Positions 33,999-45,578 of a stretch of 64,000 nt of DNA are shown here, one piece after another. Below the pieces are notes generated by a model, which was not told the origin of the DNA, ran no database searches, and worked only from the letters and a program-made list of their open reading frames with translations. The stretch is from Oscheius sp. JU75 (lineage: Eukaryota; Nematoda; Chromadorea; Rhabditida; Rhabditidae): assembly GCA_037178855.1 (NCBI GenBank), contig JASJZC010000004.1, forward strand, positions 3,100,001 through 3,164,000, written 5' to 3'. How positions within the stretch are numbered: the stretch's first letter is position 1; each line of letters starts with the position of its first letter. The translations under genes were made by a program, and so were the position numbers.

Positions 33999-35585
33999 AT
34001 GACTGTTGATGATATTTTGGACTCTGACTCTAAGGTGTCTACTCTCGAAGCACAATTGGCCCATACCACAGAGAAGGTGAGTATATTTTGTTATTGAAAT
34101 ATTGAATGAGAAGAGGATAACAGTAGTCCCCGTTGGATCATAAATTTCTTTCATTAGAGGTTATGACTGCGCTGTACGTTATGTCTTTTTTCGTCAGGGT
34201 TCTTTGGATATACCTTGGCAATTTGGGTCGATTACCAAAAATTAGTCACTCCGTAATTTAGGAGCTAAAACTTCCCTGTCCAACCTAACGCGTGTCTGGG
34301 CATTTTACACTGGGTATCAGTTGCAACCTGGATAACTCACTCAGAGTGAGTGAGTCTAGTCGAACACGGAAGATTTTCGCCTGGAAAGACCTTTTGCAAA
34401 CATCCATTCAGTCTGTGTCAATCACCAAACGAAGGCGTCACAGTTGACGCATTTTTCTGTTTTGATTTCTCCTGAAGAGCAGATGAACAAACTCAAAAAA
34501 AAAGCTAGCCAACGCAACTTTCAGATAAAAATTCGGGATACTGTGATAGAACAGTTAGAGGAAGAGATCCGAACCAAAGAACGACTCATCTATGAACAGG
34601 GACATCTGATACAGATGTTGGAGAGTGACACCAAGTTTGATGCGGTTTGTACATGATACGATATAAATTGGACACGACAGTTTCAGGATTCGATCAACAC
34701 AGAGAGTGAGATCACAATTCTCGAGAGACATTTGGTCAGTTCTTCGCCGAGTAGATCAGACGTCAATTTCGATGAATGTGAACGGTTGAGTGACCGGCTC
34801 GAGCAGGTAGATGCTTTAACATTCTCTTGTTACATACCCAGCTTCAGGTAGCAATCGAAAGAGAGAAACTCGAATTGCAAAATGAGCAATTGCTACGGCA
34901 ATGGGAGGACTCACTGGAGTATGTGACGAAGGTGAGTCCTTTGGAGGAGAGGGAGCTCTAATAACGAGAATAATTTCAAAAGGGCTGAGATATGTTTCAG
35001 GTACAACGGCAACTGCAAGAAGAGATAAAGAAGAACGGAGACCTCAAGTACCAGTTGCTCGATATCCAATGCGCAAGAAAAGACGGCTTCTTTGTGACAA
35101 GAAGCACGCTCCAATTAGTCTCGATTATGTTTCTTTTTATCTCTTATTATCTCTATTCCTTATAGACGGACTCGACTCACAACATGCTCAAATTCATACT
35201 GGTATGAACATTATATTGACTATTGTCTTTACTTTACAACTGAACTCGAGACATAACGAAGTGGTAATTTTGAGTAAATAAGAAAGAGGGCCAATTCTCG
35301 CGCAACAGAGGGCTTTCCAGAATGGCTGCTATAAATCATGTCGTTCATTCAAATGTCGTGCGAACATCTTCCAACTGCTGCTTTTTTTTTCGATGTTTCG
35401 AGAGTATCACCTATGAGATCACCCCCACTATTAGTCACGCAAACGTAGGTAGCAATTGTATCTCGTTGCTAAGGGATTACATTCTTCAGTTACTTCTGCT
35501 CTTTTTTTTAACTCTTCTTACACTCTCCAGTCTCCTACAGGTCCAGCTTGCAACAGTCTGGAACACTAGTTCGTCGGATCCATAG
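33999..35585 (+). CDS. Coiled-coil protein, unrecognised
   Basis: ATG at 33999 follows a tttccag acceptor by nine bases. Exon 1 encodes MTVDDILDSDSKVSTLEAQL; a 400-nt intron follows (34079-34479, long for this window). Later exons encode heptad-rich helix: QMNKLKKKASQRNFQIKIRD, TVIEQLEEEIRTKERLIYEQ, SEITILERHLVSSSPSRSDV, ECERLSDRLEQVAIEREKLE, LQNEQLLRQWEDSLEYVTKV and QRQLQEEIKKNGDLKYQLLD. Frame is kept across four clean introns to about 35117. The 3' end is unresolved: a likely exon ending HNMLKFIL may join to one ending VQLATVWNTSSSDP at 35583-35585. About 215 or more residues, nearly all predicted coiled coil, so probably a structural or tethering protein. No orthologue recognised. Confidence 0.6.
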
Positions 35586-36067
35586 AATATCTGATTCTGA
35601 GAATGAGTCAGAAAGAATTCGATCGAAGCAGACAGTTTATTTTAATGTGTAAAAAGTCAGTGCCGGCCAGTGTCATGTGATTTCCCTCAAAAGTCGTGTG
35701 AGCTATCTTCTCTTATGTGCGCAACAATCTTCTTTTGTCCTTTTCGCAACTCCCACATCCTGAGCTCCTATCAATCTTTCTACAAAGGCATCGCAAACTG
35801 CCTTCATATTTTCCCCTTGAAAAAGACTGACGAATAGTTACATACCATGTTGTCTCGAAAGCTTCTTCTCATTATCTTCATAATTAGTTCCTCCTGGACC
35901 TCTTTTTCTCGTCCGTCTGCTTGATACTACCTTCCAATTACTCAATTTCCCATTCTATTGATAAACAGTTTCGTTGGAACTTTTCTAGTGTTGTGTCATA
36001 CGTCAGCAGCTCTAATGCCGAAAAAGAACGAGTGAGCTTCTTTTCCCATAACGAACAAAAGTGTTCG
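35586..36067. other. Intergenic region with a signal-peptide-like mini-ORF
   Basis: About 480 bp upstream of the helix-turn-helix gene. A 25-codon frame at 35847-35924 (MLSRKLLLIIFIISSSWTSF, then SRPSA and stop) reads like a signal peptide; it could be an upstream ORF, a first exon of something unseen, or chance. Confidence 0.3.
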
Positions 36068-36788
36068 ATGGCGTCGATACAAATAGAATTCAGTTATAAG
36101 GATAGACAGCTCGAGAAGGACATTGAAGTGCGCAAGCCAAGAATTCAAAAGGTAATATCAGTTGTTTTTACCAGGTTAGTTGTACCAGATCTATGTTCAA
36201 AGTGAACGGGATGTAATAATGAAAACCGCTAAGAAGATTGGTATTCGTGCTGCTGGACGTGCACATTCTTGCGCTGAGAGTACTATCCGAGACTGGATGA
36301 AGAGGTCAGTTCAAATTCTGAGAGAATACATGCACACTTTTCAGATACGGACAAAAGATTCAACAGGTGAGAGCTTCGCCCACCATTCGATTGTTCTCTA
36401 GAGCTCGTCTTTTTCTACGCCGGCGAGTACTCCAAAGAGCTCTCGATCAGCTACGCCTTCAAGTCTGACCAGCACAGCCTTTGACATCAAGGCGACTCCA
36501 CTCTCTGATCCACTTTACATCCCTGTCTCTTCGTTCACCGCCGTCAACTCTCTGAAATGGGATCTTTTTTCTTCTGGCCTTCAAGGATTTGTGACTTCTC
36601 AGTTCAACGGCCTGCCCTATCCCCTTTCCACAAATTGCGTTCTGTTCAACCATGTCAGGTCCGCAGTTCAGACTTCGTCAGCATCAACTCCGGTTTCTGA
36701 AATAAGCACCGAGGCAGAGGAGAGCTGTCGTCGTGGATCCTCCCGAAGGAAGAATGCTTTTCCGAAGAAGTACTCTGAGAATGGTTAA
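36068..36788 (+). CDS. Small helix-turn-helix protein, probable DNA-binding
   Basis: From ATG 36068: MASIQIEFSYKDRQLEKDIE, then three short introns keep the frame. Residues about 35-75 (YVQSERDVIMKTAKKIGIRA then AGRAHSCAESTIRDWMKRYG) form a homeodomain-like/Psq-type helix-turn-helix with the hallmark AAxR...xxSTIRxWxKRY ending, as in CENP-B, Pipsqueak, Brinker-like or transposase-derived regulators. The rest is Ser/Thr-rich (STPASTPKSSRSATPSSLTS) with a hydrophobic middle (LYIPVSSFTAVNSLKWDLFS) and a basic C-terminus (RRGSSRRKNAFPKKYSENG). About 200 residues. The start is uncertain; an upstream exon could exist. No orthologue recognised; could be a domesticated transposase-type DNA-binding domain. 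Confidence 0.6.
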
Positions 36789-37349
36789 GTTAGTACCCCC
36801 GTTTCATACATGAGTGCATGCTCTTTCCAAAATCTCTGTTAATTAGAGAGTAATAAAGATTTCCTCTGTAATATTGAACTCTTACGACCTCCATATCTGT
36901 CCCGTATCTACATGTCATTCAACAGGTAATCTCGCCTTTCGATAGCATCTCTCTCATCACTCGTCCCCTTTTTCTGCCACGCCGATTGTCTGGTTTTACC
37001 CGAGGAGAGCACGTCTCCATGACAACTGATAACTCGTCTGTCAGGTTGAATTTCTGAAAGAAGGAGGAGCCTAAGTCTAATTGATAAACGTCTGGCTTCG
37101 CCTGGTAAGTATGACATTATCTGTTTATAGTTTCTGACAGTCTCTCGTGTTGTTACGACCACCTCTGACTTTCGAATGAGTCCTACTAAAGAAAAAGAAC
37201 AGCCCACTTTTTAGATTGCTCTGTCTCTGGTACAAGGCAGTGATCGCGACCTCTGTTAGAATCTGTATCCTAGGCGGCTAATCTCACAAAAATGAGCTCT
37301 GAATGATCATTTTTCTCTAGTCAATCTAATTTCAGTGAACCTGTTCGGA
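36789..37349. other. Intergenic region upstream of zinc-finger gene
   Basis: About 560 bp between two plus-strand genes. AATAAA-like sequence (agtaataaagat, about 36850) probably ends the upstream transcript. An aatttcag acceptor at about 37334 lies 15 bases before the next ATG. Confidence 0.4.
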
Positions 37350-39175
37350 ATGGACTCGACGCAAGCAGCTGAACCTGCTTCTTACTCACAAGACTATTGG
37401 AATCCGGCCTCGAAGAACAGTAATTACTCGCCTTCAAGTGCTCTTTCTGCGGATAATTGGGACGAGTGGAAAGCTCAAAAAAATCAAGGCGATGTGGTTT
37501 ACGTCAATCCAGGCTTCATTCAAGGAGAGAAGATTCTGATCATGTCAGAATCTGATCCGAAGATCGAAAGTCCTGAGCCAAGGAAAGGACCCAAGACTCC
37601 GGCAGAAGAGACCGAATCGAACCAGGACTACCAAGTCTATTTGGACGATGATAGTGACCACGAAGGAGATGTCATTGTGGATGGGACAGTGATGACTGAA
37701 GAGGTAATCGAAGGAGATACTGGTGAAAAAGAGGCCGGAGAAATCGAAGACGAAGAAGAGGAACAGTCTGTAAAGACTATCGAGAAGAGTTCAGATGTGG
37801 GTTTTAATAAGATTTTTTTATTGGTTTTTGAACCGAGTGATCGTTTCGAGAGAGTCATTAGAGGCAGTCGGCAAACAGATTTTTCAGAAAGCACCAAAAA
37901 CGAAGACTTCAAGTGGACCACTGCTGCATAAAGCATCCGACAAAGAGAGTAGCTCTTCGAGTCCGCAACCGAAGAAGAGGCGACGGAGTCGTAGTCCATC
38001 GAAGAAATCGAGACGGTCACGTAGTCAAAGTCGATCTCGGAAGACAAAAAAGACCAGAAAAAGGAGTCGATCCTCATCGAGAGACACATTCGACGGCATC
38101 GGGTCAGACTCTTCTCTCTTGATCCAAATAAAACCCTTAGACTGGCCGATGCTCCGTCAGAAACTATCCGCTGTAACCAATGTAATCGCCTCTTCGCCAC
38201 TGCTCATGATGCATCTGTCCACGAGATTCGATCTCACGACACCCGTATTCCGTGTGCTATCTGTACCAAGGTAAATCGGACACTTATTTTTCGTCTCGCA
38301 CCCGGAAGACAATGCAGAGGAGACAAACTTTCACTGTTTCAGCAGACACTTACTTCGTTAATCTTTCGTGTCTCAATATCCGCCAAAACTCTTTACAACT
38401 TCGTCTAGTTATCCCCTGAAATATAACCAAAGCCATCCTATACCATAGAATGTCTTTCATTTTGTTAACGTTATCATATTACTGTCTAAACGATCCAAAG
38501 GACTCTAATTGTTTGTCCGATGCCTAAGGTACCTCACTGTCCAGTTTGTTGTAACTGTACTATTCTACAATATCCTTATCCGTGCATTTGCACGACCTTC
38601 ATCCAATATCAATCTACTATTCAACAAGATACGGAACCTTTTACAGGTCCTAACATCGCCTGCAAAACTGGTAAATCATATAGAAAAGTACCACGGGCCT
38701 GAGAAAGTCCGTTGTCGATTCTGTGATGAGAAGTTTGGAGGACGAGCTGAGGGTTTATCGCATGCACAGTGGAATGACTTCCGAGAACATGTCTTCCGAG
38801 TAAGAAAACCTCTTATTCTTTTCGAAATATCTGTAGGAAATGCTTCGCAGAAAGGTCAAAGACTACAACAATCGGTGTCCGGATACGACAGTTCTCCGAG
38901 GAGTCGGCCGCTGTCCTCACGGTCCGCCAATCAAGTGCAGGTGTTATCAAATAATTGCTGAATTCTATTGGGGTTTCAGAAATTTTCCCAAATGTCCAGG
39001 AGCTCGATGCATTTACAGTCATGGGAGATGTGACTTTGCGGATACATGCAACTTATCACGCGATTGTCCATTCGATCATCCCAATCGCCCACGTGTCTGC
39101 ATGGCATGTGTGAAAGATCTCAAATCCTCGAGCCGTCGTCGAACACGATCTCCTCCCAGCCGAGCCCGGGAATGA
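37350..39175 (+). CDS. Zinc-finger protein with acidic N-terminus, RS region, C2H2 and CCCH-type fingers
   Basis: ATG at 37350 follows an aatttcag acceptor. Residues 1-150 are acidic and Ser/Pro-rich (DYQVYLDDDSDHEGDVIVDG, AGEIEDEEEEQS). A basic RS region follows (KKRRRSRSPSKKSRRSRSQS), typical of splicing-related nuclear proteins. Then come C2H2 fingers: IRCNQCNRLFATAHDASVHE ending in H-x3-H, IPCAICTK...LVNHIEKYH, and VRCRFCDEKFGGRAEGLSHA. The C-terminus has CCCH-like fingers (IKCRNFPKCPGARCIYSHGR, CDFADTCNLSRDCPFDHPN) reminiscent of the poly(A)-binding fingers of ZC3H14/SUT-2, then a basic tail. The second finger is split by the largest intron (38272-38646). Likely RNA-binding nuclear factor; exact family not identified. 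Its 3' end lies 66 bp from the stop of the convergent NYN gene. Confidence 0.75.
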
Positions 39176-39241
39176 TCTCAGCATGTCTTTGTTCAAAGTT
39201 TAATAGTGAAAATGAAAAATTACCCGTATATACTAAAGAGC

Positions 39242-40232
39242 TTATAAGGTTATAACCGTGGCCGTCGAATTCTTGGATTTACGATCTTGGCGTTGCTGAC
39301 CGTCATTGCTGAAGCGAGCACTTTCCTCTTCCACATTTCGAAAAATGACTCTGTTGAGGTGGCTTCTAGGCCCATTCGCAACAAAGCCTTCGTGCTTCCT
39401 GCAAATTAAAAGTAGCGCAAAAACATAATGTCCACCTCATGTTACATAGCATTTTGTCAAAGACCATCATAAGTTCGTTTTGTCTCGTCTTGTTGAAAGA
39501 ACGACGTCGATCCAGAATAAGGCTGTAGTCCCTGTCAGTAGGTTTGGCGAGGAAACGTTCTAAATTCTAAGTTCTGTTTTTTTATTCGAAAACACAAACC
39601 GGGGTTGTTGAACTTGAAAGTGTGGAAAGCGATATACTGTCCATCGGCGGTCAACTTGTGTCTTTCGTGATCTTTCGCCTGTTGCTAAAAAAAAAAACTA
39701 ATCAATCAAAGAGACAAAAAGGAATAACTCACGAAATTTATTTTGATGGCTCTTGTGCTAATGAGACTGGACAGCTCTGGATGGTCCCTGAAGTTATCCT
39801 GGGATACAACGACACCTCCAGAGACGCGAGCCATTTCGAAGAAGGCACAATCATCGTACATGTGCAGCGGCTGGGTGAACAGAACCCCTTTGTCGTGCAA
39901 GATTTGAAAAGAATTGCAATTAGAAAACAATGTATTATCAACGAAACCCTTACCTTTATCATGACTTTTCCATACAAGGGACAGAGGGTGTATTTCTGCT
40001 GAACTACGATATACGTTTGGAATCCGTGGCTCGTGAGATGTCGCAGAAGGGCGATAATACTCGAAACTGAGGCAATCTCCTGATCTCGATTTCGGCCCTC
40101 GTGTCTCGTTCTCATTCCCATGATGACATTGGCTCCATCCAAGAATACAGGTCGTGGAACTCGGTCGTCAGTCAGAGTCGTTGGGATTCCACTTGAAGGG
40201 TAGACAGTATCTAGTTGAATTGGCTGTTCCAT
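39242..40232 (-). CDS. NYN (Zc3h12a-like) ribonuclease-domain protein
   Basis: ATG at 40232 follows a ccag acceptor by two bases. The domain starts VPRPVFLDGANVIMGMRTRH, whose Asp and Asn match the first catalytic positions of PIN-like NYN RNases; GFQTYIVVQQKYTLCPLYGK follows; HMYDDCAFFEMARVSGGVVV and SQDNFRDHPELSSLIS supply the Asp-Asp pair and a third acidic site. The C-terminal part (KFNNPGTDRDYSLILDRRRS, then ESARFSNDGQQRQDRKSKNS) is basic. All catalytic acids appear present. About 260 residues with no CCCH finger. Family members include Regnase and the C. elegans RNAi nucleases RDE-8 and NYN-1/2, which cut target RNA; which subfamily this belongs to I cannot say. Confidence 0.8.
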
Positions 40233-41740
40233 ATCTGGAATTCAATGTAGAAACCAAAAAATAGCTGAGTAAATGTTTTTCCAGGCATATTTCTATCATA
40301 TCAGTGAGGTTTGAAATGATTTGTGAATTTCTAACAGCTGATGAAGAGAACAGGTCTTAGCGCGGCGGAAAATACGGTGGTCCAATCGACAGGCGCTCGA
40401 CCGGCCGGCTGGCAATAACCATCGCTATCACGTGTTCAATTCCTTGTAAAATACCATTTTTTCCAAAGGGCGTTTGTACTTGTCTAATCGTCTACTCGCA
40501 CAGATGTATTATTCTCATTATAGACATTTTTACAAATTTCCCTACGGTGTAGTGGCTAAGAATCTTCACTCAGATTTGTTTGCAACTTCTTTTTGGTTAG
40601 AAACTTGCTCTTAGGTCAGAAATCAGATTAGATCTCTACTACCAAAGTGCAATGGTGTCCGTCCGTCTGTGCGTCACCACGAGAAAAAAGCTGACAATTC
40701 GGTGCATATCAAGAATTAAGTTGACAAGTCAGCTTTTGGGAGTTTAGGCTATTGGAGAAGCGCCGCAGCAGCCTGTTGTCAATCCTAAGTCAAGACTAAA
40801 GGATTGATGATTGTAGGCTATATTAAAGCAATGTTTTGAACAAAAATGAAGAAATAAATAGAAGGCAGGTGAACATAAATTCAAGCAATGCAATTTGAAA
40901 TGCCGCCCATTTTTCATGGCTATGAGACTGAAAATGTGAAGCAGTATACCATGTTGGATATGTGTATAGCTCATTGAAACTAACAGTCAGATAGTACCTT
41001 CGAATGAGAACTCTGGAAGACCGGAAATATTATGTCAAACATCTCAATCAGTCGATCGCCTTCCCTTGTCACATGTTGGCATGAGGCTGTTTACAATACC
41101 CTCTTTAAAGTTGTTCTTTTTCCCAGACCCAATTCCACACCTCGCATAAGTCTTCCTCTTTGTAATCCACTCCCCGTGGCATCTATCTGCCCACGGAGAC
41201 AACTCGGCCCAACTAAAGGGACCGCTGGTCCAACGGAGGGCGCAGACAATTCCGTCAATAGGCGGCAGCCAATGGGAGAGCTCTGTTTTGGAATCGGAAG
41301 ACACTTTGGTTGCCCTTCCGGCCCTCTATTTGATCCACCTTAATCGATTTGTCTACTACAAATAAGCGTCACAAAAGGCTGAGAGCTTGTTGGGCGATCA
41401 GCTGTCAATCTATTGATAGCCGTTTTATTGGTTACAGCTTTTGCTCAGTACTCTTGCCTCTGTGCGTCATATTAGCGTCTCTGTTCGTTTGAAATTTCAT
41501 GAACGGACACTTTTTTCTGGCCGACTATTCGGAAAATGTTCCGGCTTGAAAGGTTATCCGAGTAGATCTCCTTGCTAGTTTCGTTTATCTTTGATCTTTT
41601 CTTTGTCCAGTCTGTTCAAACCATCAGTATCCGACTCAAAACTAGTCCAGTGTGTCGCTGTTTTTGAACTCTTCTTAACCCCCTTCGAACAATCGTTTTC
41701 AGTTGCTTCGAATATATCTATTCCTACAAAGAATGATAAG
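40233..41740. other. Divergent intergenic region, NYN gene to unc-51
   Basis: About 1.5 kb between divergent genes, expected to hold both promoters. A 103-codon plus frame (41032-41343) has no recognisable content. A gttttcag acceptor about 40 bases before the unc-51 ATG is a probable trans-splice site. Confidence 0.4.
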
Positions 41741-44700
41741 ATGATGGAGCGAGTAGATGGATTCGAATACAACAACCGAGACATTCTCGGTCATGGAGCC
41801 TTTGCCATCGTGTACAAAGGGCGATACAGCCAGGTTTGTTATCACGATTTATAAAAAGTCGATTTCGAACTTTAAACCAAGGCTGCGTCTCCGAGATGAA
41901 ACCCAATCCGGGGCTATTGTAACAGTAGCCAGGCGAATGACGCCTGGAGACTGAAGTGTTGTTTTGTCACTTCGAAGAGGGCTGGCCAATTACCAGAGAA
42001 TCTTTTAGGATCCATCCCAGCCTGTTGCGGTCAAAAGCATCGCCAAAAAAAATATCCAGAAGTCGAAGAACCTCTTGGCGAAAGAGATCAAGATATTGAA
42101 GGTACGATTTTAAAGCGACATGTTCAGGTGGTTCTTTTCAGGAGTTGAGTGGTCTGAAACACGATAATCTGGTCGGATTGCTGAAATGTACAGAGACACC
42201 TACTCATGTTTTTCTGGTAATGGAATACTGCAATGGAGGAGATCTGGCCGATTATCTGCAACAGAAACACACCTTGGACGAGGGTACCATTCATCACTTT
42301 GTAGTTCAAATTGGTAAAAATAACTGTTGTAGAAAAAAAAAGAAAGTTTTAGCACGAGCCATGGACGCAATCAACCGCAAGGGAATAGTTCATCGTGATC
42401 TTAAACCACAAAACATTTTGCTGTGTTACCCGGCCCGGAAAAGTAATCCTCCTCCATCTGAAATTGGTTAGTTCACAGAAGATGGACTCTAAAGCCTCCC
42501 TGTTTCAGTAGTCAAACTTGCTGATTTCGGGTTTGCTCGTTTTCTGAGTGACGGTGTTATGGCCGCAACTTTATGTGGTTCTCCCATGTACATGGCCCCG
42601 GAGGTTTTTTTTTTCTTTTATTCAGGCAACTAGCAAACTTCAGGTGATTATGTCTCTGCAATACGACGCGAAAGCGGATCTCTGGTCTATCGGAACCATC
42701 TTGTTCCAGTGTCTGACGGGAAAAGCTCCCTTCCAGGCATCGACTCCTCCCCAGTTGAAGGCATTTTATGAAAAGAACCGAGAACTTCGACCGAGTATTC
42801 CGGACTGGTGTTCGGACAATCTCCGAGATCTACTTATAAAACTGTTGAAAAGGAACAGAAACGATAGGATATCATTTGGTTCGTTCTCTTTTGTTAGACC
42901 AAAACATGAATCTGTTCAGAAGACTTCTTCTCCCATCCATTCCTCCATAACCAACCGCTGGTACAGTCTCCTTCCAAGAGAATTTTGGAAGCTGCCTCTC
43001 CGATGACCCCTCGCCGAATCATACCACCTTCTTCATCTGCTCTACCTGTTCCCAATAGGACATCGTATCTTAAAAAGACAGAGAGTCCTCAGCCTAACAG
43101 GAGAACCGTGAGTACACAATAACGAGTCTTATTAGAAGTTTTATTTAGTTCGTAACGGAGTCGCCCCAACCGGCTCGAAGAACCGTTCCGACACCTACTG
43201 CTATGAACGAGAGTGGAGATTTCACCTTCTTACCACCTCTGAAAGACAGACAAGGAGAGAGCCCAGTCAAACAGGTCCAAGTACATCAAGGAGACTCTTC
43301 CCACGCCACAGTCACTGCTAATGTCTCGGCTGTAAAAGCAGTTCCTGTGCCCAGTCAACGTCTCAACTTCACCAAGATCGAGGAACGTCGTGGCAATCTC
43401 TCACGCGATGCGGGTATCACCACTTCGCCTCTACCCCGACGACCTTCAGAGACTGATTCCAGACCGGCTCCGAATATTGAAAATATCACACTGCCACAAA
43501 GTAAATTTTCAGTTGAAACTCTGATATTATCCATTTCAGCAACGTTCATTGTCCGAGGGGCTGCAAATCGCCGATCATTAGCTGAACAGAAGAGAAGGAC
43601 ACCCTCGATGACAGCGGAAGAACCTACTCTACCAGGACAAGTTCCTGAACCAGGTATTATTCACTTTTCAACGGATCACTCTGACTTGTTTGCAGTTGCT
43701 ACTATTCCAAAATCTGCTACGACTAGTGCACTGCGTCCATTGAACCAATTGAGTAGTCCGAAAGATGAGAAGGAATTGGACAACGTTCGTTTCCTGAAGG
43801 CTGGTCCCACGGATGGAGCATCAAACGAAATGGCCAGGTTTGATACTTTCTATATATTGAACACATTGCATTACAGTGACAGCGAAGATGATGACCTTAT
43901 GGGCAAGCCGTTGAGGATACCGTTCGCGACTCCTAACAATGAGTCGACCCATTCACAAATCATGGAGAGCGGAGTCAGTGGAGATGATACGACCTCTTCG
44001 ATGGACAACAATGCTCCTACTTTCAATGCAGTTGACCAGCAGATGCCGATTATTCCCTCTCGATTGCCGCAATTTCCTCGGTTTGACGAGGAAGACGAAG
44101 ACGTTGCACCCGCTCTCCAAGAGGAAACAGTACTGCAAGACGAACACAAACAGGTTTGAATGGATTGGAACTAGACTGGAATAACGGCTATTCAGATCTT
44201 GGCTAAACTTCGCTTTGTGGCTGAACTGGTCGATACACTGATGCAAGTCGCAGAACAGCACGACAATCCTCTCGTGGCAGCCATGAGCAACAGAAAAGTC
44301 GAGACTCCTTCGGCGTACCGGCGAGCCGAACAACTAGTCGTCTATGTTCGAGCCCTTCACATGCTATCTTCTGCACTTCTCTTGGCACAGAGAAACGTCG
44401 CCTCTCGTACTCTCCATCCATCTCCGGCAGTCCAGAATGTTCTGAATCTTCTCAATGACAAGTATCATCAGTGTTTGGTGCGTTTCAAATCTCAAGATTA
44501 GCCAAGCGGCTGTCCCACATTTGGGCCACAATTAATCTGTCCTATGTGACGGCTCTTGCGTTTGCGGACAATGAGCTCTAAGATCTGAAAATCATGGAGA
44601 CTTTGTTCGAAACTCATCGATCAATCCTTATTTTGCAATTGCGCCGACGCCCGCATATTTACGTCACTTTGATGCCTCGCGCGAAGGAGTGTTGAGACAG

Positions 44701-45194
44701 AAAGGGGATCAATTAGCAGGTGAACATGGTGATTTCAGGTTCGATCACAAGAACTCGCATCGCTGGGCCTACCTGGTCAAGATCCAGCGATGGCTGTGAT
44801 CTCGGCCGAGAGAATAATGTACAAACACGCTATCGAACTGTGTCAGGCGGCTGCTCTCGACGAGTTGTTTGGAAATCCTCAACTTTGTAGCCAGCGGTAA
44901 GTGATTAAACTAAACCGGAACTGCTCTTTAAACTGAGCTTACATGCACATCGCCTCGGCACCGAAAGAGCAGTTATAGGCGAGAATAACAGGAAGCTGGA
45001 GACAATTTGTGAATGGGATTTGACTAAAATGATCTTTTAGGTACCAAACGGCCTATATGATGCTTCATACTCTCTCGGAACAAGTTCACACCGATCAGGA
45101 CAAGCAAGTTCTATCTCGGTACAAGACGGCAGTCGAGAAGCGTCTTCGAATTCTGGAGCGACAAGGTTTTGTCACAGCCGTACCAACAAACTAA
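41741..45194 (+). CDS. unc-51: UNC-51/ULK (Atg1) serine/threonine kinase
   Basis: This kinase starts autophagy and, in worms, supports axon growth. The kinase domain spans about residues 1-280: Gly loop [21 protein letters not shown] with the ATP-binding Lys, [20 protein letters not shown], the catalytic loop [28 protein letters not shown] with [23 protein letters not shown] and [20 protein letters not shown], which is specifically ULK-like. A long Ser/Pro-rich disordered region follows ([20 protein letters not shown]; acidic [18 protein letters not shown]). The C-terminal ~220 residues ([80 protein letters not shown]) are the conserved ULK/ATG13-binding region. Fifteen or so exons. Complete, about 830 residues. 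Confidence 0.96.
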
Positions 45195-45578
45195 TTGAAA
45201 TTGAATTCCCTGTGCGTGTATTCCCCTTTACTCTCCCAATGTCTCTTGCCCTGCATCTCTCCCCTTTTTGAGTTACCTTGGTGCTCCTCCAGAGTTTTTA
45301 GTTGTACATAACCCATCCAAGACAAGTTTCCTCTTTCTAGTCGTTCTTACAATATAAGAGCACAATATGTCGATAAATATTTACAACACAATTGTCGGAA
45401 CAGAGGGGTGTATCACAGTATTGAAAACCTTACACTAATCGTTGGGAGAACATGAGAATGTGAATAAAACTGGGGTAAGTAATTTGAGCAGGCGAACAAT
45501 GGTTTTTGACCCAAATCTGGAGGACACCTAAGCGTATTATCGGAAAGAGATCAAACAATAGTTGGAGAGGGAAAGGAA
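45195..45578. other. Convergent 3' region, unc-51 and DHHC gene
   Basis: About 380 bp between two convergent stop codons, holding both 3' UTRs. tgaataaaac near 45460 resembles a polyadenylation signal for unc-51. No gene. Confidence 0.45.

Noticed and set aside
38509-38646. Open frames in the large intron of the zinc-finger gene.
   Set aside because: They interrupt a C2H2 finger whose halves (38235-38271 and 38647 onward) join perfectly when the intron is removed.
41032-41343. 103-codon plus-strand frame between the NYN and unc-51 genes.
   Set aside because: Low-complexity Pro/Arg content, no upstream acceptor and no similarity to a known family.
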